Of a DNA stretch of 64,000 nucleotides, positions 17,649 through 29,621 are shown one piece after another. Numbering within the stretch: the stretch's first letter is position 1; each line of letters begins with the position of its first letter. A program made the translations under genes and the position numbers. Source of the DNA: Mycobacterium sp. 050128 (GTDB lineage: Bacteria; Actinomycetota; Actinomycetes; Mycobacteriales; Mycobacteriaceae); NCBI RefSeq assembly GCF_036409155.1, contig NZ_JAZGLW010000001.1:124001-188000 (forward strand). Direction: 5' to 3'. A model generated the notes under the pieces. It was not told the DNA's origin, searched no databases, and saw only the letters and a list, made by a program, of their open reading frames with translations.

Positions 17649-20600
17649 TCAGACGGCGACCTCACGCTCGCGGTGGGGGGCCAGCCGTGCCAGCTCGGTG
17701 AGATCGGGCAATTCGTCGGGGACCACGGTGGCGCCGGTGCGTACGTAATGGAACGCGGTCCGCACCGAGGACTCCGGGCATCCGGCCAACGCCGCCCACG
17801 CCAAGCGGTAGACGGCGAGCTGGATGGCGGCCTGTCGCATCGCCTCGGCACCGCGCGGCGGTTCGCCGGTCTTCCAGTCCACGACGGTGGCACCGCCGTC
17901 GGGTTCGGCGAAGACGGCGTCGATGCGCCCGCGCACGACGGTGTCGCCGATCGGCATCTCGAACGGGACCTCGACGGCGATGGGTGTGCGGGCCGCCCAC
18001 CGCGATCGGGTGAATGCCTCCTGCAGCGCGGCCAATTCTGCGGTGTGGCCGACATCGGAATCCGCCGCACCCGGCAGGTCGCCGAGGTCGAAGAGCCCCT
18101 CGGTTCCGTAGAACTGTTGCACCCAGGAGTGAAAGGCATTGCCCAGCAATGCATGTGGATCAGGACGAGTCGGCAGGCGATGCACCATCCGCCGGACCGC
18201 GCCCTCGGGATCGCGGGCCAGGTCAACCAGGCCACTGACGGACAACTGGCTGGGCAGGGCGCGTTCGACTCGTCGTTCGCAGCGAGCACGCTCGGCCAGT
18301 AACGCATCGACGTCGGCAGCCCAGCCGTCGACGTCCACGCAGTCTTTCGCCGGGACCGCCATCGCGGCGGCCACCAGCGCTGCCCCACGTTCGACGTCGG
18401 TGCGCCGCGAGGCCAGCGGATCGGCAGGCCATATCGCTTCAATAACGTTGTCGCGCAGTGGGTTTCGATCGCCGTCGACGGGCGCCGGCGCCCACTGCTC
18501 CACCACCCCGCAGGGTTCGCCGGCCGCGGCCGACCGCTCGATGACGTCCTTGAGTTCACACAGGAAGTCCGACGGCCCGCGCGGTTTGATCCCGGTGGGT
18601 CCCCAGTGATGACCGGAGACCAGCAGGGTGTCCTCGGCCCGGGTGATCCCGACGTAGAGCAATCGGCGCTCTTCGTCGACGCGCCGCTGCTCCAGCTGCC
18701 GCCGATGCTCGGCAATCTTGTCCGACAGCTGCTTTCGACTGGTGACATCCGAGAGGTCCAACACCGGAATGCCCAGCGAGCCCGCCGAAGCGCGATCGCC
18801 GCGCAACAACGGCGGCAATTCCGCCGCATCGGTCAACCAGCTGCTGCGCGACGCGGTCGACGGGAACGTTGCGCCGGACAGGTGGGCCACCGCGACCACT
18901 TGCCACTCCAAGCCCTTCGCGGAGTGCACGGTGAGCACCTGGACCCTATCCCTCGCGACCGTCAACGGCGCAGGCGCTAAACCGTTTTCGACAACCTCGG
19001 CGGCGTCCAGGTAGGCCAGCAATCCCAGCACCGGCGCCGCAGCCGACACGTCTATCGCGCTCGTTCGTTCCGCGTAAGCGGCGACCACGTCGGCGAAGGC
19101 GTCGAGATGTTCGGTGCCGGCCCAGCCGCCATGACCCGCGGCGGCACGGACCTCGCAGTCGATACCCAGCGCGCGCCGCACCTCGGCGACCAGGTCGGGT
19201 AGCGAATGCCCCAAGTGGCCACGCAGGGCGCTGAGTTCGGCGGCCAGGGCGGTAATGCGTTGATATCCCGCAGCCGAATACGCGGTGGCCGGGCCGGGAT
19301 CACCGATCGCATCGGCCAGACACGCGGTGTCGGCCTCGATGTTGGAGGGGTCCGCGGCCATCGCGATCGACTCGGCCGAGGACGCATCTGCGGGGCGCCC
19401 CGCGCCAAGCGATGCGGCACGCCGCCAGAGGGCGGCGACATCCCGGCCGCCCAGGCGCCAGCGCGGCCCGGTCAGTACCCGCATTGCCGCCGCACCGGCC
19501 GTCGGGTCGGCGACCAGGCGCAGCATGGCCACCAATTCGGCCACCTCCGGGATGGACAGCAGGCCGGCCAGCCCGACGACCTCAACCGGGATCCCGCGCG
19601 CGCGAAGCGCATCGGCGATGGGTGCGGCATCCGCGTTGCGGCGCACCAGCACCGCGGCGGTCGGCGGGTTGACGCCGTCGGCACGCGCCCGCTGGTAGTG
19701 CTCGTGCAGGTGGTCGGCGATCCACTCGCGTTCGGCTTGCGCATCGGGAAGCAGCGCGGCGCGGACGGTGCCCCGCGGGGCGTCGGGGCGGGATCGCAAG
19801 GCGTGCACGGCCACGGACCGGCGCCGTGCCTCCGCCGAAATGGCATTGGCGATGTGCAGGGTGCTGGGCGGGTTGCGCCAGCTGGTCCGCAGCTCCAGAA
19901 CCGGCGCGGGAGTGCCGTCGGATTGCGGGAAGTCGGTGGTGAACCGGGGCAGGTTGGTTGCCGAAGCGCCGCGCCAGCCGTAGATCGACTGAATAGGATC
20001 GCCGACCGCCGTGAGCGCCAACCCATCGTCGATGCCGCCGCCGAAGAGGGCCGACAACGCGACGCGCTGGGCGTGGCCGGTGTCCTGGTACTCGTCGAGC
20101 AGCACCACCCGGTAGCGGTTGCGCAGGTCCTCCCCGACCTGCGGGAAGTTCGCGGCAAGCCGTGCCGCCGACGCCATTTGCACACCGAAGTCCATGACCT
20201 TCGCGGTGCGCATCCGCTCCTGCAACGCGTCGAGCAGCGGTACCAGCTCGGTGCGTTCGGTCTGAGCGGACAGCAGCCGCAGTAGCCATTGGCTCGGGCC
20301 GCGGTCGCGTTGGTAGGGGCCGGCGGGCAGGGCGTGCACCAGCCGCTCCAGCTCGAGGTGGGTGTCGCGGAGTTGGTCGGTGTCGACCAGATGCTCGGTG
20401 AGCTGGCCCCACAGTCGCAGCACCATCGAGGTGACCGCGGCCGGTGCCTTGTCGGTATGCAGCTGCCCGCCGTAGCCGTTGACCACGTCGAAGGCGAGCT
20501 GCCACAGTTCGGTCTCGCTGAGCAACCGGGTGTCGGGCTCGATCGGCAGCAGCAGCCCGTAGTCGCGCAGCAGCGAGCCCGCGAACGCGTGATAGGTGCT

Positions 20601-20939
20601 GACCGCCGGGGTGCCCGTCGCTTCGAGGGCCGCCGGGCCGGTTTCGCCGTAGCCAAGGCCGATACCGGCCAACCGGGCCAGCCGGGAGCGGACCCGGCGC
20701 AGCAGCTGTCCGGCGGCCTTGCGGGTGAACGTCAATCCCAGCACCTGGCCGGGGTCGGCGTACCCGTTGGCGATCAGCCACACCACCCGCGCGGCCATCG
20801 TCTCGGTTTTACCCGCACCCGCCCCCGCGATCACGACCAGCGGCCCAGGAGGCGCGGCGATGACCGCGGCCTGCTCGGCGGTCGGCGGGAAAAGCCCTAG
20901 TGCACAAGCCAATTCGTCCGGGCTGTAACGCGGGGTCAT
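17649..20939 (-). CDS. adnB: AdnB subunit of the AdnAB helicase-nuclease
   Basis: A 1096-residue subunit with an N-terminal UvrD-like motor (Walker A IAGAGAGKTETMAAR; DEYQDTGHAQR; GDPIQSIYGWRG; a [15 protein letters not shown] motif) and a C-terminal RecB-like nuclease (GRIDAVF, VVDWKTG, QLAVYRLAW). AdnAB is the mycobacterial heterodimer that unwinds and resects DNA double-strand breaks. ATG 20939 overlaps the adnA stop as ATGA, so translation is coupled. The longer open frame to 21488 is a shadow inside adnA. The nuclease module has no Fe-S type cysteine set, unlike AdnA. Confidence 0.94.
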   Translation of the reverse strand: MTPRYSPDELACALGLFPPTAEQAAVIAAPPGPLVVIAGAGAGKTETMAARVVWLIANGYADPGQVLGLTFTRKAAGQLLRRVRSRLARLAGIGLGYGETGPAALEATGTPAVSTYHAFAGSLLRDYGLLLPIEPDTRLLSETELWQLAFDVVNGYGGQLHTDKAPAAVTSMVLRLWGQLTEHLVDTDQLRDTHLELERLVHALPAGPYQRDRGPSQWLLRLLSAQTERTELVPLLDALQERMRTAKVMDFGVQMASAARLAANFPQVGEDLRNRYRVVLLDEYQDTGHAQRVALSALFGGGIDDGLALTAVGDPIQSIYGWRGASATNLPRFTTDFPQSDGTPAPVLELRTSWRNPPSTLHIANAISAEARRRSVAVHALRSRPDAPRGTVRAALLPDAQAEREWIADHLHEHYQRARADGVNPPTAAVLVRRNADAAPIADALRARGIPVEVVGLAGLLSIPEVAELVAMLRLVADPTAGAAAMRVLTGPRWRLGGRDVAALWRRAASLGAGRPADASSAESIAMAADPSNIEADTACLADAIGDPGPATAYSAAGYQRITALAAELSALRGHLGHSLPDLVAEVRRALGIDCEVRAAAGHGGWAGTEHLDAFADVVAAYAERTSAIDVSAAAPVLGLLAYLDAAEVVENGLAPAPLTVARDRVQVLTVHSAKGLEWQVVAVAHLSGATFPSTASRSSWLTDAAELPPLLRGDRASAGSLGIPVLDLSDVTSRKQLSDKIAEHRRQLEQRRVDEERRLLYVGITRAEDTLLVSGHHWGPTGIKPRGPSDFLCELKDVIERSAAAGEPCGVVEQWAPAPVDGDRNPLRDNVIEAIWPADPLASRRTDVERGAALVAAAMAVPAKDCVDVDGWAADVDALLAERARCERRVERALPSQLSVSGLVDLARDPEGAVRRMVHRLPTRPDPHALLGNAFHSWVQQFYGTEGLFDLGDLPGAADSDVGHTAELAALQEAFTRSRWAARTPIAVEVPFEMPIGDTVVRGRIDAVFAEPDGGATVVDWKTGEPPRGAEAMRQAAIQLAVYRLAWAALAGCPESSVRTAFHYVRTGATVVPDELPDLTELARLAPHREREVAV

Positions 20940-23900
20940 GATGCCGACCCGTCGGCGTGGGCGGGACACGACGGCCGGATCGGGCAATGCGAGCAGCCCT
21001 CGTTGCGCCGGGCGACGAACTGCGGCCCGGCGGTCGCGTCGGCCGCGCGGATGACCAGGTCGCGCCATTCGTCGCGGCCGGCCGGCGTCAGTGGATCCTG
21101 CTCCCGGACGGTGGCGCCGGCTGCCCCGCGCTTGCCGACGTAGATCAACCGCGCGCCGCCGGGCTCGTCGCCGTCGGGGATCAAGCCTTCGGCCACCGCC
21201 AGCTGATACATGGCCAGCTGAGCGTGCTGCTGGGCATCGTCCTTGCTGACCGGGGTTTTGCCGGTTTTGATGTCGACGATCACCAGCCGGCCGGCCGCGT
21301 CGCGTTCCAGGCGATCGATCCGGCCGCACAGCCGGGTTTCGCCACCGTCGGCTCGGGGCGTGCCCAGTACCCCGTCGACCTCGACCTCGACGCCGACCTC
21401 CGTCAGATCGCCGCGTGTTTGCGCTCGCCACTCGACGAACGCCTCGATCATGGCGCGATGCCGGGTCAGCTCGTTGGCCGAATGCCACCGCGCCTCGAAA
21501 GGCAAGTGCTCCCAGGCTCGTTCCAGCTCGGCCAGCAGTTGCGTTTCGGTCTTGCCCGATTCGGCGATCAGCGCGTGCAGCACCGAGCCGATCGTGGACC
21601 GCAGCTCGCGCGGGTCAGTCCCGCCGTGCCGCTCGACCAGCCAACGCAGCGGGCAGTCGGTGAGGGTCTGCAGCGTCGACGGCGTCAGTGTGACGGCATC
21701 GCCGCCGTCGCACAGCGGATCGCTGGTACTGACCATGGTCAGACCGTGCCAGCCGGATGGGTCGGCGCCCGGCACACCGGCGGCGGCCAGCCGGGCCAAT
21801 TGCGTTGCCGCACAATGGCGAGCTTCATCGTCGACGGCGCCGTCCGGCGCGCAGACGACACCGCGCAACCGGCCGACCAGCGCTGTGGTCGACAACACAC
21901 GCGGTGCCGAAACAGGCTGCGCTACAGCAAGATCGGTGTCCTCATCGGCCCACTGCGCAACCTCGAAGAAGAACGGCGAGGGTAGCGCCGCTCCCCCGTC
22001 CGCCCCGCCGGTGTCGCTGTCGACGGCGGTCACCAGCAGCCGGCGCCGGGCGCGGCCCAGCGCGGCCACCAGCAGCCGGCGTTCCTCGGCCAGCAGCGGC
22101 GCACGCACCGAAACGTCGGCGCCGACACCGTCCACGACGTCGAGCAGTCGCTGGGTGGCCAGCACACCACCGCGCGGAACGGTGTTGGGCCACAACCCAT
22201 CCTGTAGGCCGGCGACGACCACCACGTCCCATTCGTGTCCCAACGCGGCGTGGGCACTGAGCACCTGGACCTGCTCGACCGTCGATGCCGGCTCGGTCTT
22301 GACGCTCGGCAGCTGCAGCGCCGCGACGTGTTCGAGCAGACCGCGCAACGACGCCCCTGGGGTGCGCGACACGTACTGGTCGGTGACGTCGAACAATTCG
22401 GTCACCGCGTCCAGGTCCCGGGTGGCCTGGGCTCCGGCGGTGCCGCCGCGCTCGCTGGCCGCCAGCCAGCGCCGCTGCAGACCGGACCGGTGCCATGCCG
22501 CCCAGAGCGTGTAGCGCGGGTCTTGGCCGTCGCGATGGCAGCGCGCGGCGGCGTCGAGGACCGCGCGCACCCGCTGCAGCGGGCGAGACGTCGGCGGCGC
22601 GCCGCCGCCCAGCGCGGCCACCAGCAGATCACCGAAACCGCCTGCCGCATCGGCGGGTTTGCCGCGCATCAGGGTTCGGCGCAGCTGCCGCAACGAAACC
22701 GGGTCGACGCGACCGATGGGCCCGGTCAGCAGTGCCAGCGCCTGATCGCCGTCCAGCCCCTCGGCGGTCGCGGCCAGCACCGTGAGCATCGCCCGCACCG
22801 CGGGCTCCTCGCCCAGCGAGCCGCTCATGGCGGGTGCGGCGACCGGCACCCCGGCGGCCGCCAGCGCCCGCGGTAACCGGGCTCCGGCTCGTGGCACCGA
22901 CCGCACGATCACCGCCATCTGTGACCACGGCACGTTGTCGACCAGGTGCGCACGCCGCAGCGCGTCGGCGATCAGCGCGGCCTCCGCATGCGCCGACGCC
23001 GCCAGCCGCACCTGGACCGATCCCGCCTCGGCGCCGGTGCCATCGATGTGCCGTCCGTCGCTGCTGCCGGGCAACCGGCGCGCGATGCCGCTGACGGCGC
23101 GGGCGACCGCCGGCGCGCACCGATGCGACTCCGTCAGCGTCATCGCGGGGGAATCGCCGTCGAGGAGCCCGGCCGGCTCGCCGCCCCGGAATCCGAACAC
23201 CGCCTGATTTGGGTCTCCGGCGATCAGCGCCAGTTCGCTTCCCGCCGCCAACACCCGGACCAGCCGCGCGGCCTGCGGGTCGAGTTGCTGGGCGTCATCG
23301 ACCAACAGAACCCGGATGCGGGTGCGCTCGGCGGCCAGCAGCTCAGCGTCGACCGCGAACGCCTCCAGGGCGGCGCCCACGAGTTCGGCGGCACCCAGCG
23401 CCGGTGTCGTCGCTTGCGGCGCCGCGGTTCCGACCGCCGCGCGCAGCAACATCACCTGCTCATACTGTTGAGCGAACCGGCCCGCCGCACTCCAGTCCGG
23501 TCGTCGGCACAGCCGGCCGATGCGCTGTAGCTCTTGTGGGTCCACGCCGCGTTCCGCGCAGCGCGCCAACAGATTTCGCAGTTCGGTGGCGAATCCCGCG
23601 GTGCTCAGCGCGGGCCACAGGTGCGCCGGCCAGCCGGAGGTGCCCTCGTCTTCGAGGTCGCCGGCCAGCAGCTCGCGGATGATGGCATCCTGTTCGGCGC
23701 TGGTGACCAGCCGCGGCGGGGCGTCCCCGGCACGCTCGGCCGCCCGCCGCAAGACGGCGTAGGCGTAACTGTGCACGCTGCGCACGACCGGCTCTCGGAT
23801 CGCGGACCGACCCGGGCCGGTGGCACGCAGCAGCGACATCGTCAACGCACTGCGCTGACGCATCCCGATCCGTCCCGAACCGGTAAGCAGCAGAACCGAT

Positions 23901-24049
23901 TCCGGACCGACACCGGCGTCGACCGCGGCGACGGCAGCATCGACCAGCAGGCTGCTCTTCCCGGTGCCCGGGCCGCCCAGGATCCGGATCGCACCGCGAG
24001 CGCCCGGAGCCAGCACGGCGCTCGCCTCGGCACCCCAGGTCAACGACAT
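20936..24049 (-). CDS. adnA: AdnA subunit of the AdnAB helicase-nuclease
   Basis: A 1037-residue partner of AdnB. N-terminal UvrD-like motor with Walker A GGPGTGKSSLL and a VDDAQQLDP Walker B-like motif that diverges from DExx-box consensus, then GDPNQAVFGFRGG. The C-terminal RecB-type nuclease has GRIDRLE, IVDIKTGKTP and QLAMYQLAV. A cysteine in TDCPLRWLVE plus a terminal C-x2-C-x5-C set (EGCSHCPIRPSC) resembles the iron-sulfur cradle of AddB-type nucleases. Known role: with AdnB it resects double-strand breaks in an ATP-dependent manner. First gene of the adnA-adnB operon; the start is set by ATG at 24049. Confidence 0.94.
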   Translation of the reverse strand: MSLTWGAEASAVLAPGARGAIRILGGPGTGKSSLLVDAAVAAVDAGVGPESVLLLTGSGRIGMRQRSALTMSLLRATGPGRSAIREPVVRSVHSYAYAVLRRAAERAGDAPPRLVTSAEQDAIIRELLAGDLEDEGTSGWPAHLWPALSTAGFATELRNLLARCAERGVDPQELQRIGRLCRRPDWSAAGRFAQQYEQVMLLRAAVGTAAPQATTPALGAAELVGAALEAFAVDAELLAAERTRIRVLLVDDAQQLDPQAARLVRVLAAGSELALIAGDPNQAVFGFRGGEPAGLLDGDSPAMTLTESHRCAPAVARAVSGIARRLPGSSDGRHIDGTGAEAGSVQVRLAASAHAEAALIADALRRAHLVDNVPWSQMAVIVRSVPRAGARLPRALAAAGVPVAAPAMSGSLGEEPAVRAMLTVLAATAEGLDGDQALALLTGPIGRVDPVSLRQLRRTLMRGKPADAAGGFGDLLVAALGGGAPPTSRPLQRVRAVLDAAARCHRDGQDPRYTLWAAWHRSGLQRRWLAASERGGTAGAQATRDLDAVTELFDVTDQYVSRTPGASLRGLLEHVAALQLPSVKTEPASTVEQVQVLSAHAALGHEWDVVVVAGLQDGLWPNTVPRGGVLATQRLLDVVDGVGADVSVRAPLLAEERRLLVAALGRARRRLLVTAVDSDTGGADGGAALPSPFFFEVAQWADEDTDLAVAQPVSAPRVLSTTALVGRLRGVVCAPDGAVDDEARHCAATQLARLAAAGVPGADPSGWHGLTMVSTSDPLCDGGDAVTLTPSTLQTLTDCPLRWLVERHGGTDPRELRSTIGSVLHALIAESGKTETQLLAELERAWEHLPFEARWHSANELTRHRAMIEAFVEWRAQTRGDLTEVGVEVEVDGVLGTPRADGGETRLCGRIDRLERDAAGRLVIVDIKTGKTPVSKDDAQQHAQLAMYQLAVAEGLIPDGDEPGGARLIYVGKRGAAGATVREQDPLTPAGRDEWRDLVIRAADATAGPQFVARRNEGCSHCPIRPSCPAHADGSAS

Positions 24050-24129
24050 ACCGGCATGACATCACGAGGGTCTGACAAGTTGGTCCGGCTACGACCGGCG
24101 GTGTCCCCCGCGCCTGGCATCATCAACGC

Positions 24130-24915
24130 GTGACCAGCGACCTTCACGTGCACCGCTTCGGTCCGGCCGGCCCGGTGCAGCTGCTCGCCCTGCACGGACT
24201 GACCGGCCACGGCCAGCGGTGGCAGCAGCTGGGCGATCAGCTGCCCGAAATCACCATTGCCGCTCCCGATCTGATCGGCCACGGCAGGTCGTCGTGGGCT
24301 GCGCCGTGGACCATTGACGCCAACGTCGCGGCGCTGGCCGCGCTGCTCGACGAGGCGGCCGAGGCCCCGGTGCTGGTCGTCGGGCACTCATTCGGCGGCG
24401 GGCTGGCCATGAACCTGGCCGCGACCCGGCCGGACCTGGTGGCGGGCCTACTCCTGCTCGACCCCGCGGTGGGCTTGGATGGCGACTGGATGCGCCAGAT
24501 CGCCGAGGCGATGTTCTCCTCCCCCGACTACCCGGACCCGGCCGAAGCACGCATGGAAAAGGCAACCGGCTCTTGGGCGGACGTCGATCCGGACGTGCTC
24601 GACGCCGAACTCGACGAGCACCTGGTCCAGCTGCCCAGCGGGCGCTACGGCTGGCGGGTGAGCGTGCCGGCAATGATGTCCTACTGGAGCGAATTGGCCC
24701 GTCCCGCCGTGCTTCCGCGGGCGGGAATGCCGACGACGTTGGTGCGCGCGGCGTGGACGTCGCCGCCCTACGTCACCGAGCAGCTCGTCACGGGTCTGCG
24801 GCAACGGTTGGGCTCTGACTTCGAATCGCTGACCTACGAGTGCAACCACATGGTGCCCGGCGCCAAACCGACTGAGGTCGCCGCGCTGATCCGCAAGCAG
24901 CTGCAGGCCGGCTGA
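24130..24915 (+). CDS. Alpha/beta hydrolase (LipV-like)
   Basis: A 261-residue alpha/beta-hydrolase. The nucleophile elbow is GHSFGG (Ser87), the oxyanion HG motif is LALHGLTGHG, and the catalytic His is in ECNHMVPG near residue 244. A cap region lies at about 120-190. Position next to adnA and the alkyltransferase-like gene equals Rv3203 (lipV) in M. tuberculosis, a reported acid-active lipase, but this protein's substrate is not shown by sequence. GTG start 80 bp from the divergent adnA start. The next gene begins 2 bases after its stop. Confidence 0.87.
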   Translation: MTSDLHVHRFGPAGPVQLLALHGLTGHGQRWQQLGDQLPEITIAAPDLIGHGRSSWAAPWTIDANVAALAALLDEAAEAPVLVVGHSFGGGLAMNLAATRPDLVAGLLLLDPAVGLDGDWMRQIAEAMFSSPDYPDPAEARMEKATGSWADVDPDVLDAELDEHLVQLPSGRYGWRVSVPAMMSYWSELARPAVLPRAGMPTTLVRAAWTSPPYVTEQLVTGLRQRLGSDFESLTYECNHMVPGAKPTEVAALIRKQLQAG

Positions 24916-24917
24916 CC

Positions 24918-25223
24918 GTGGCGCCGGTGACCGAGGAGCAAGTCGAGCGGGTGCGTGCGCTGGTCGCCGCGATCCCCGCCGGCCGCGTCTGCACCTACGG
25001 CGACATCGCCGCTGTCGCAGGGCTTTCCAGCCCGCGGATCGTCGGCTGGATCATGCGCACCGACTCCTCCGACCTGCCCTGGCATCGGGTGATCACCGCC
25101 TCCGGACGACCGGCCCGGCATCTGACGACGCGGCAATTGGAACTGTTGCGCGCCGAAGGAGTGCTGTCCGTCGACGGCAGGGTCGCGCTCAGCGAAGTGC
25201 GCTACGCGTTTCCGCAGGACTAG
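24918..25223 (+). CDS. Alkyltransferase-like (ATL) DNA repair protein
   Basis: A 101-residue protein covering only the DNA-binding half of O6-alkylguanine-DNA alkyltransferase. The active-site PCHR motif reads PWHR (Trp55 in place of Cys), the hallmark of ATL proteins, which bind O6-alkylguanine and flag it for nucleotide excision repair but cannot transfer the alkyl group. The RIVGW arginine-finger region and the VCTYGDIA helix are present. It is the Rv3204 equivalent. GTG start 2 bases after the hydrolase; its stop shares CTAG with the convergent downstream gene. Confidence 0.9.
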   Translation: MAPVTEEQVERVRALVAAIPAGRVCTYGDIAAVAGLSSPRIVGWIMRTDSSDLPWHRVITASGRPARHLTTRQLELLRAEGVLSVDGRVALSEVRYAFPQD

Positions 25224-26074
25224 AGCACCAGGCGGATCAGGGCCGCCGTGCGGGCCAGACCCGGGAAGGCCTCGGCGGTAGACCGGGGATGCAGCGCATG
25301 CACCGCCAGACGAAACATCAACGCGCGCAACAACATCTGCGGCCACTCCGGCAGGGCGTTCCAGCGTTCGATCAGCCCGTCGTCGGCGTCACCCCAGGAC
25401 AGCGCGTCGACTACCACCACACCGGCGGCCCACGACGCGGGCCGCCAGTACGGCGTGATGTCGGTGATCCCCGGCGCGGCGGTGCCGACGAAGAGCACCG
25501 TCCCGTAGAGGTCCCCGTGCACTAGCTGGTTTGGGCTCTTGGTCGGCTTGCGCAGCGTGGCCAGCTGGCCGATCAGCTCGACCGACCGCTGGGCGTCGGC
25601 GCTGGGCGGAGCGGTGCGCGCGCCGGGTGGAATCGACTGCAGTGGCCGCTCTTCCCAGGCGGACCGGTCGGCGGCGATGAACACGTCGACGTCCGACCAC
25701 GGCGTGGTCGGACCCTGGGTCAGGAATCGGGGGCGTTCGAGTTTGCCGGTGGCCTCGTGCAGCCGCACCGCGGCGGAGACGACTTCGTCGTGGCGCGGCT
25801 CCGGTGTACCGGCGACGAACGTGTCCGCCCGCCATCCGGAGACCACGTAGCGCCCGTCGGTCGAGCGGACCGGACGGGCCAGCCGCACCCCGTCGACGAA
25901 CAGCGTTTCCCGCACTCGCGCAGACCAGGCCGCGCGCGCGTGGTCCGCCACGACCGAGAGGACGACCTCGCCGCACCGCCAGCCGCCTTCCCAGCTGGCG
26001 CCCAGCGCGATGGGCTCGACACCGGCCAAACCAAACGCCGAAAGCACATGCTCCGGCGGTGGTTCGACGCTCAC
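25220..26074 (-). CDS. Conserved TIGR02569-type protein, phosphotransferase-like (Rv3205c-like)
   Basis: A 284-residue actinobacterial protein of unknown function, equivalent to Rv3205c. The sequence loosely recalls aminoglycoside phosphotransferase-like folds: a glycine-containing N-terminal strand (GASWEGGWR) and an NQLVHGDLYGTVLF segment resembling the HGDLxxxN catalytic loop, then ITDITPYW near where a DxD metal site is expected. The catalytic residues are not fully conserved, so kinase activity is uncertain. The open frame reaches 26134 with a TTG; the GTG at 26074 (SVEPPPEHVL) is preferred. It ends on the ATL gene through a shared CTAG. Confidence 0.75.
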   Translation of the reverse strand: MSVEPPPEHVLSAFGLAGVEPIALGASWEGGWRCGEVVLSVVADHARAAWSARVRETLFVDGVRLARPVRSTDGRYVVSGWRADTFVAGTPEPRHDEVVSAAVRLHEATGKLERPRFLTQGPTTPWSDVDVFIAADRSAWEERPLQSIPPGARTAPPSADAQRSVELIGQLATLRKPTKSPNQLVHGDLYGTVLFVGTAAPGITDITPYWRPASWAAGVVVVDALSWGDADDGLIERWNALPEWPQMLLRALMFRLAVHALHPRSTAEAFPGLARTAALIRLVL

Positions 26075-26183
26075 GGGGGTTAGCCTAGCCGGGCGACGAT
26101 GCGCGTCGTTACGACGCGCTGAGGAGGCCGGCAATCGGCTCAGCGGGGAGATGATGCAGGTCCGCGCGGCGCGCTGGCGAGCG

Positions 26184-27377
26184 TCAGTACATCACCATGT
26201 CGGGCTGCATCTGCTGTGCCCACGCCACGATGCCACCCTGCAAGTGGACGGCATCGGCGAAACCGGCCTTCTTCACCGCGGCCAACGCCTCGGCCGAGCG
26301 CACGCCCGTCTTGCAATACAGCACCGCCTTGCGGTCGTGCGGCAGCTTTTTCAGACCCTCGCCGGAGCTGATCGACGAATTCGGGATCAGCTGGGCGCCG
26401 TCGATGTGATTGATGTCCCACTCAACCGGCTCGCGAACATCGATCAGGGCCAGCTTCTTGCCCGAGTCCAGCAATGCGCGCAGCTCGGCCGGGGTGATCG
26501 TCGAGCCGGTGACCGCCTCGGCGGCATCGTCGGAAACCGCACCGCAAAACGCCTCGTAGTCGATCAATTCGGTGATCCGCGGCGTGGCCGGGTCCTTGCG
26601 GATCTTGATCGTGCGGTAGCTCATCTCCAGCGCGTCGTAAATCATCAGCCGGCCTAGCAACGGTTCACCGATACCGGTGATCAGCTTGATCGCCTCGGTG
26701 CCCATCACCGACGCGATCGACGCGCAGATGATGCCGAGCACGCCTCCCTCGGCGCACGACGGAACCATGCCGGGCGGCGGCGGCTCCGGGTAGAGGTCGC
26801 GGTAGTTCAGGCCGCGCTCATTGCCGGCTTCGTCGGCGGGGGCGTCCTCCCAGAACACCGAGACCTGACCTTCGAAGCGGTAGATCGATCCCCAGATATA
26901 GGGCTTGCCGGCCAGCACCGCGGCGTCGTTGACCAGATAGCGGGTGGCGAAGTTGTCGGTGCCGTCGACGATCAGGTCGTACTGACTGAACAGGTCGACG
27001 GCGTTGCTCGCCTCCAGCCGGAACTCGTGCAGCCGCACCTGCACCAGCGGATTGATCGCGTGGATCGAGTCGCGCGCCGACTGCGCCTTGGCGCGTCCGA
27101 CGTCGGCGGTGCCGTGGATGATCTGACGCTGCAGGTTCGACTCGTCGACGACGTCGAAGTCGACGATGCCGATCGTCCCGACGCCCGCCGCGGCCAGGTA
27201 CAGCAGCGCCGGCGCGCCGAGCCCACCGGCGCCGATCACCAGCACCCGCGCGTTCTTCAGCCGTTTCTGCCCGTCGACGCCCAGGTCCGGAATGATCAGA
27301 TGGCGGCTATAGCGCGCCACTTCGTCGCGACTCAGCTCGCCGGCAGGATCGACTAGCGGCGGCAACGATGTGGACAC
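26184..27377 (-). CDS. moeZ: MoeZ/MoeBR, adenylyltransferase-sulfurtransferase
   Basis: A 397-residue fusion of a ThiF/MoeB-type adenylyltransferase (about 18-260; GAGGLGAP nucleotide motif, DGTDNFATRYL) and a C-terminal rhodanese domain (about 290-395) with active-site Cys355 in YCKTGVRS. MoeZ activates the C-terminus of ubiquitin-like sulfur carriers (MoaD, CysO) and transfers sulfur to make thiocarboxylates for molybdopterin and cysteine synthesis. GTG start at 27377 with GAGGAG 7 bases upstream. It corresponds to Rv3206c (moeB1/moeZ). The zinc cysteine pairs usual in MoeB are not evident. Confidence 0.93.
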   Translation of the reverse strand: MSTSLPPLVDPAGELSRDEVARYSRHLIIPDLGVDGQKRLKNARVLVIGAGGLGAPALLYLAAAGVGTIGIVDFDVVDESNLQRQIIHGTADVGRAKAQSARDSIHAINPLVQVRLHEFRLEASNAVDLFSQYDLIVDGTDNFATRYLVNDAAVLAGKPYIWGSIYRFEGQVSVFWEDAPADEAGNERGLNYRDLYPEPPPPGMVPSCAEGGVLGIICASIASVMGTEAIKLITGIGEPLLGRLMIYDALEMSYRTIKIRKDPATPRITELIDYEAFCGAVSDDAAEAVTGSTITPAELRALLDSGKKLALIDVREPVEWDINHIDGAQLIPNSSISSGEGLKKLPHDRKAVLYCKTGVRSAEALAAVKKAGFADAVHLQGGIVAWAQQMQPDMVMY

Positions 27378-27458
27378 CGAACATCTCCTCGGTCAGCTTT
27401 GCGACTCAACTTCTCCAGTCAACGCTTCGATCGCCGGCGATGCTTCCCCGACGGCTTG

Positions 27459-29621
<2,163 letters not shown>

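Noticed and set aside
20940..21488. 549-base upstream extension of the adnB reading frame
   Set aside because: It lies inside adnA in another frame, has Arg/Gly-rich shadow composition, and the ATGA overlap with adnA fixes the adnB start.
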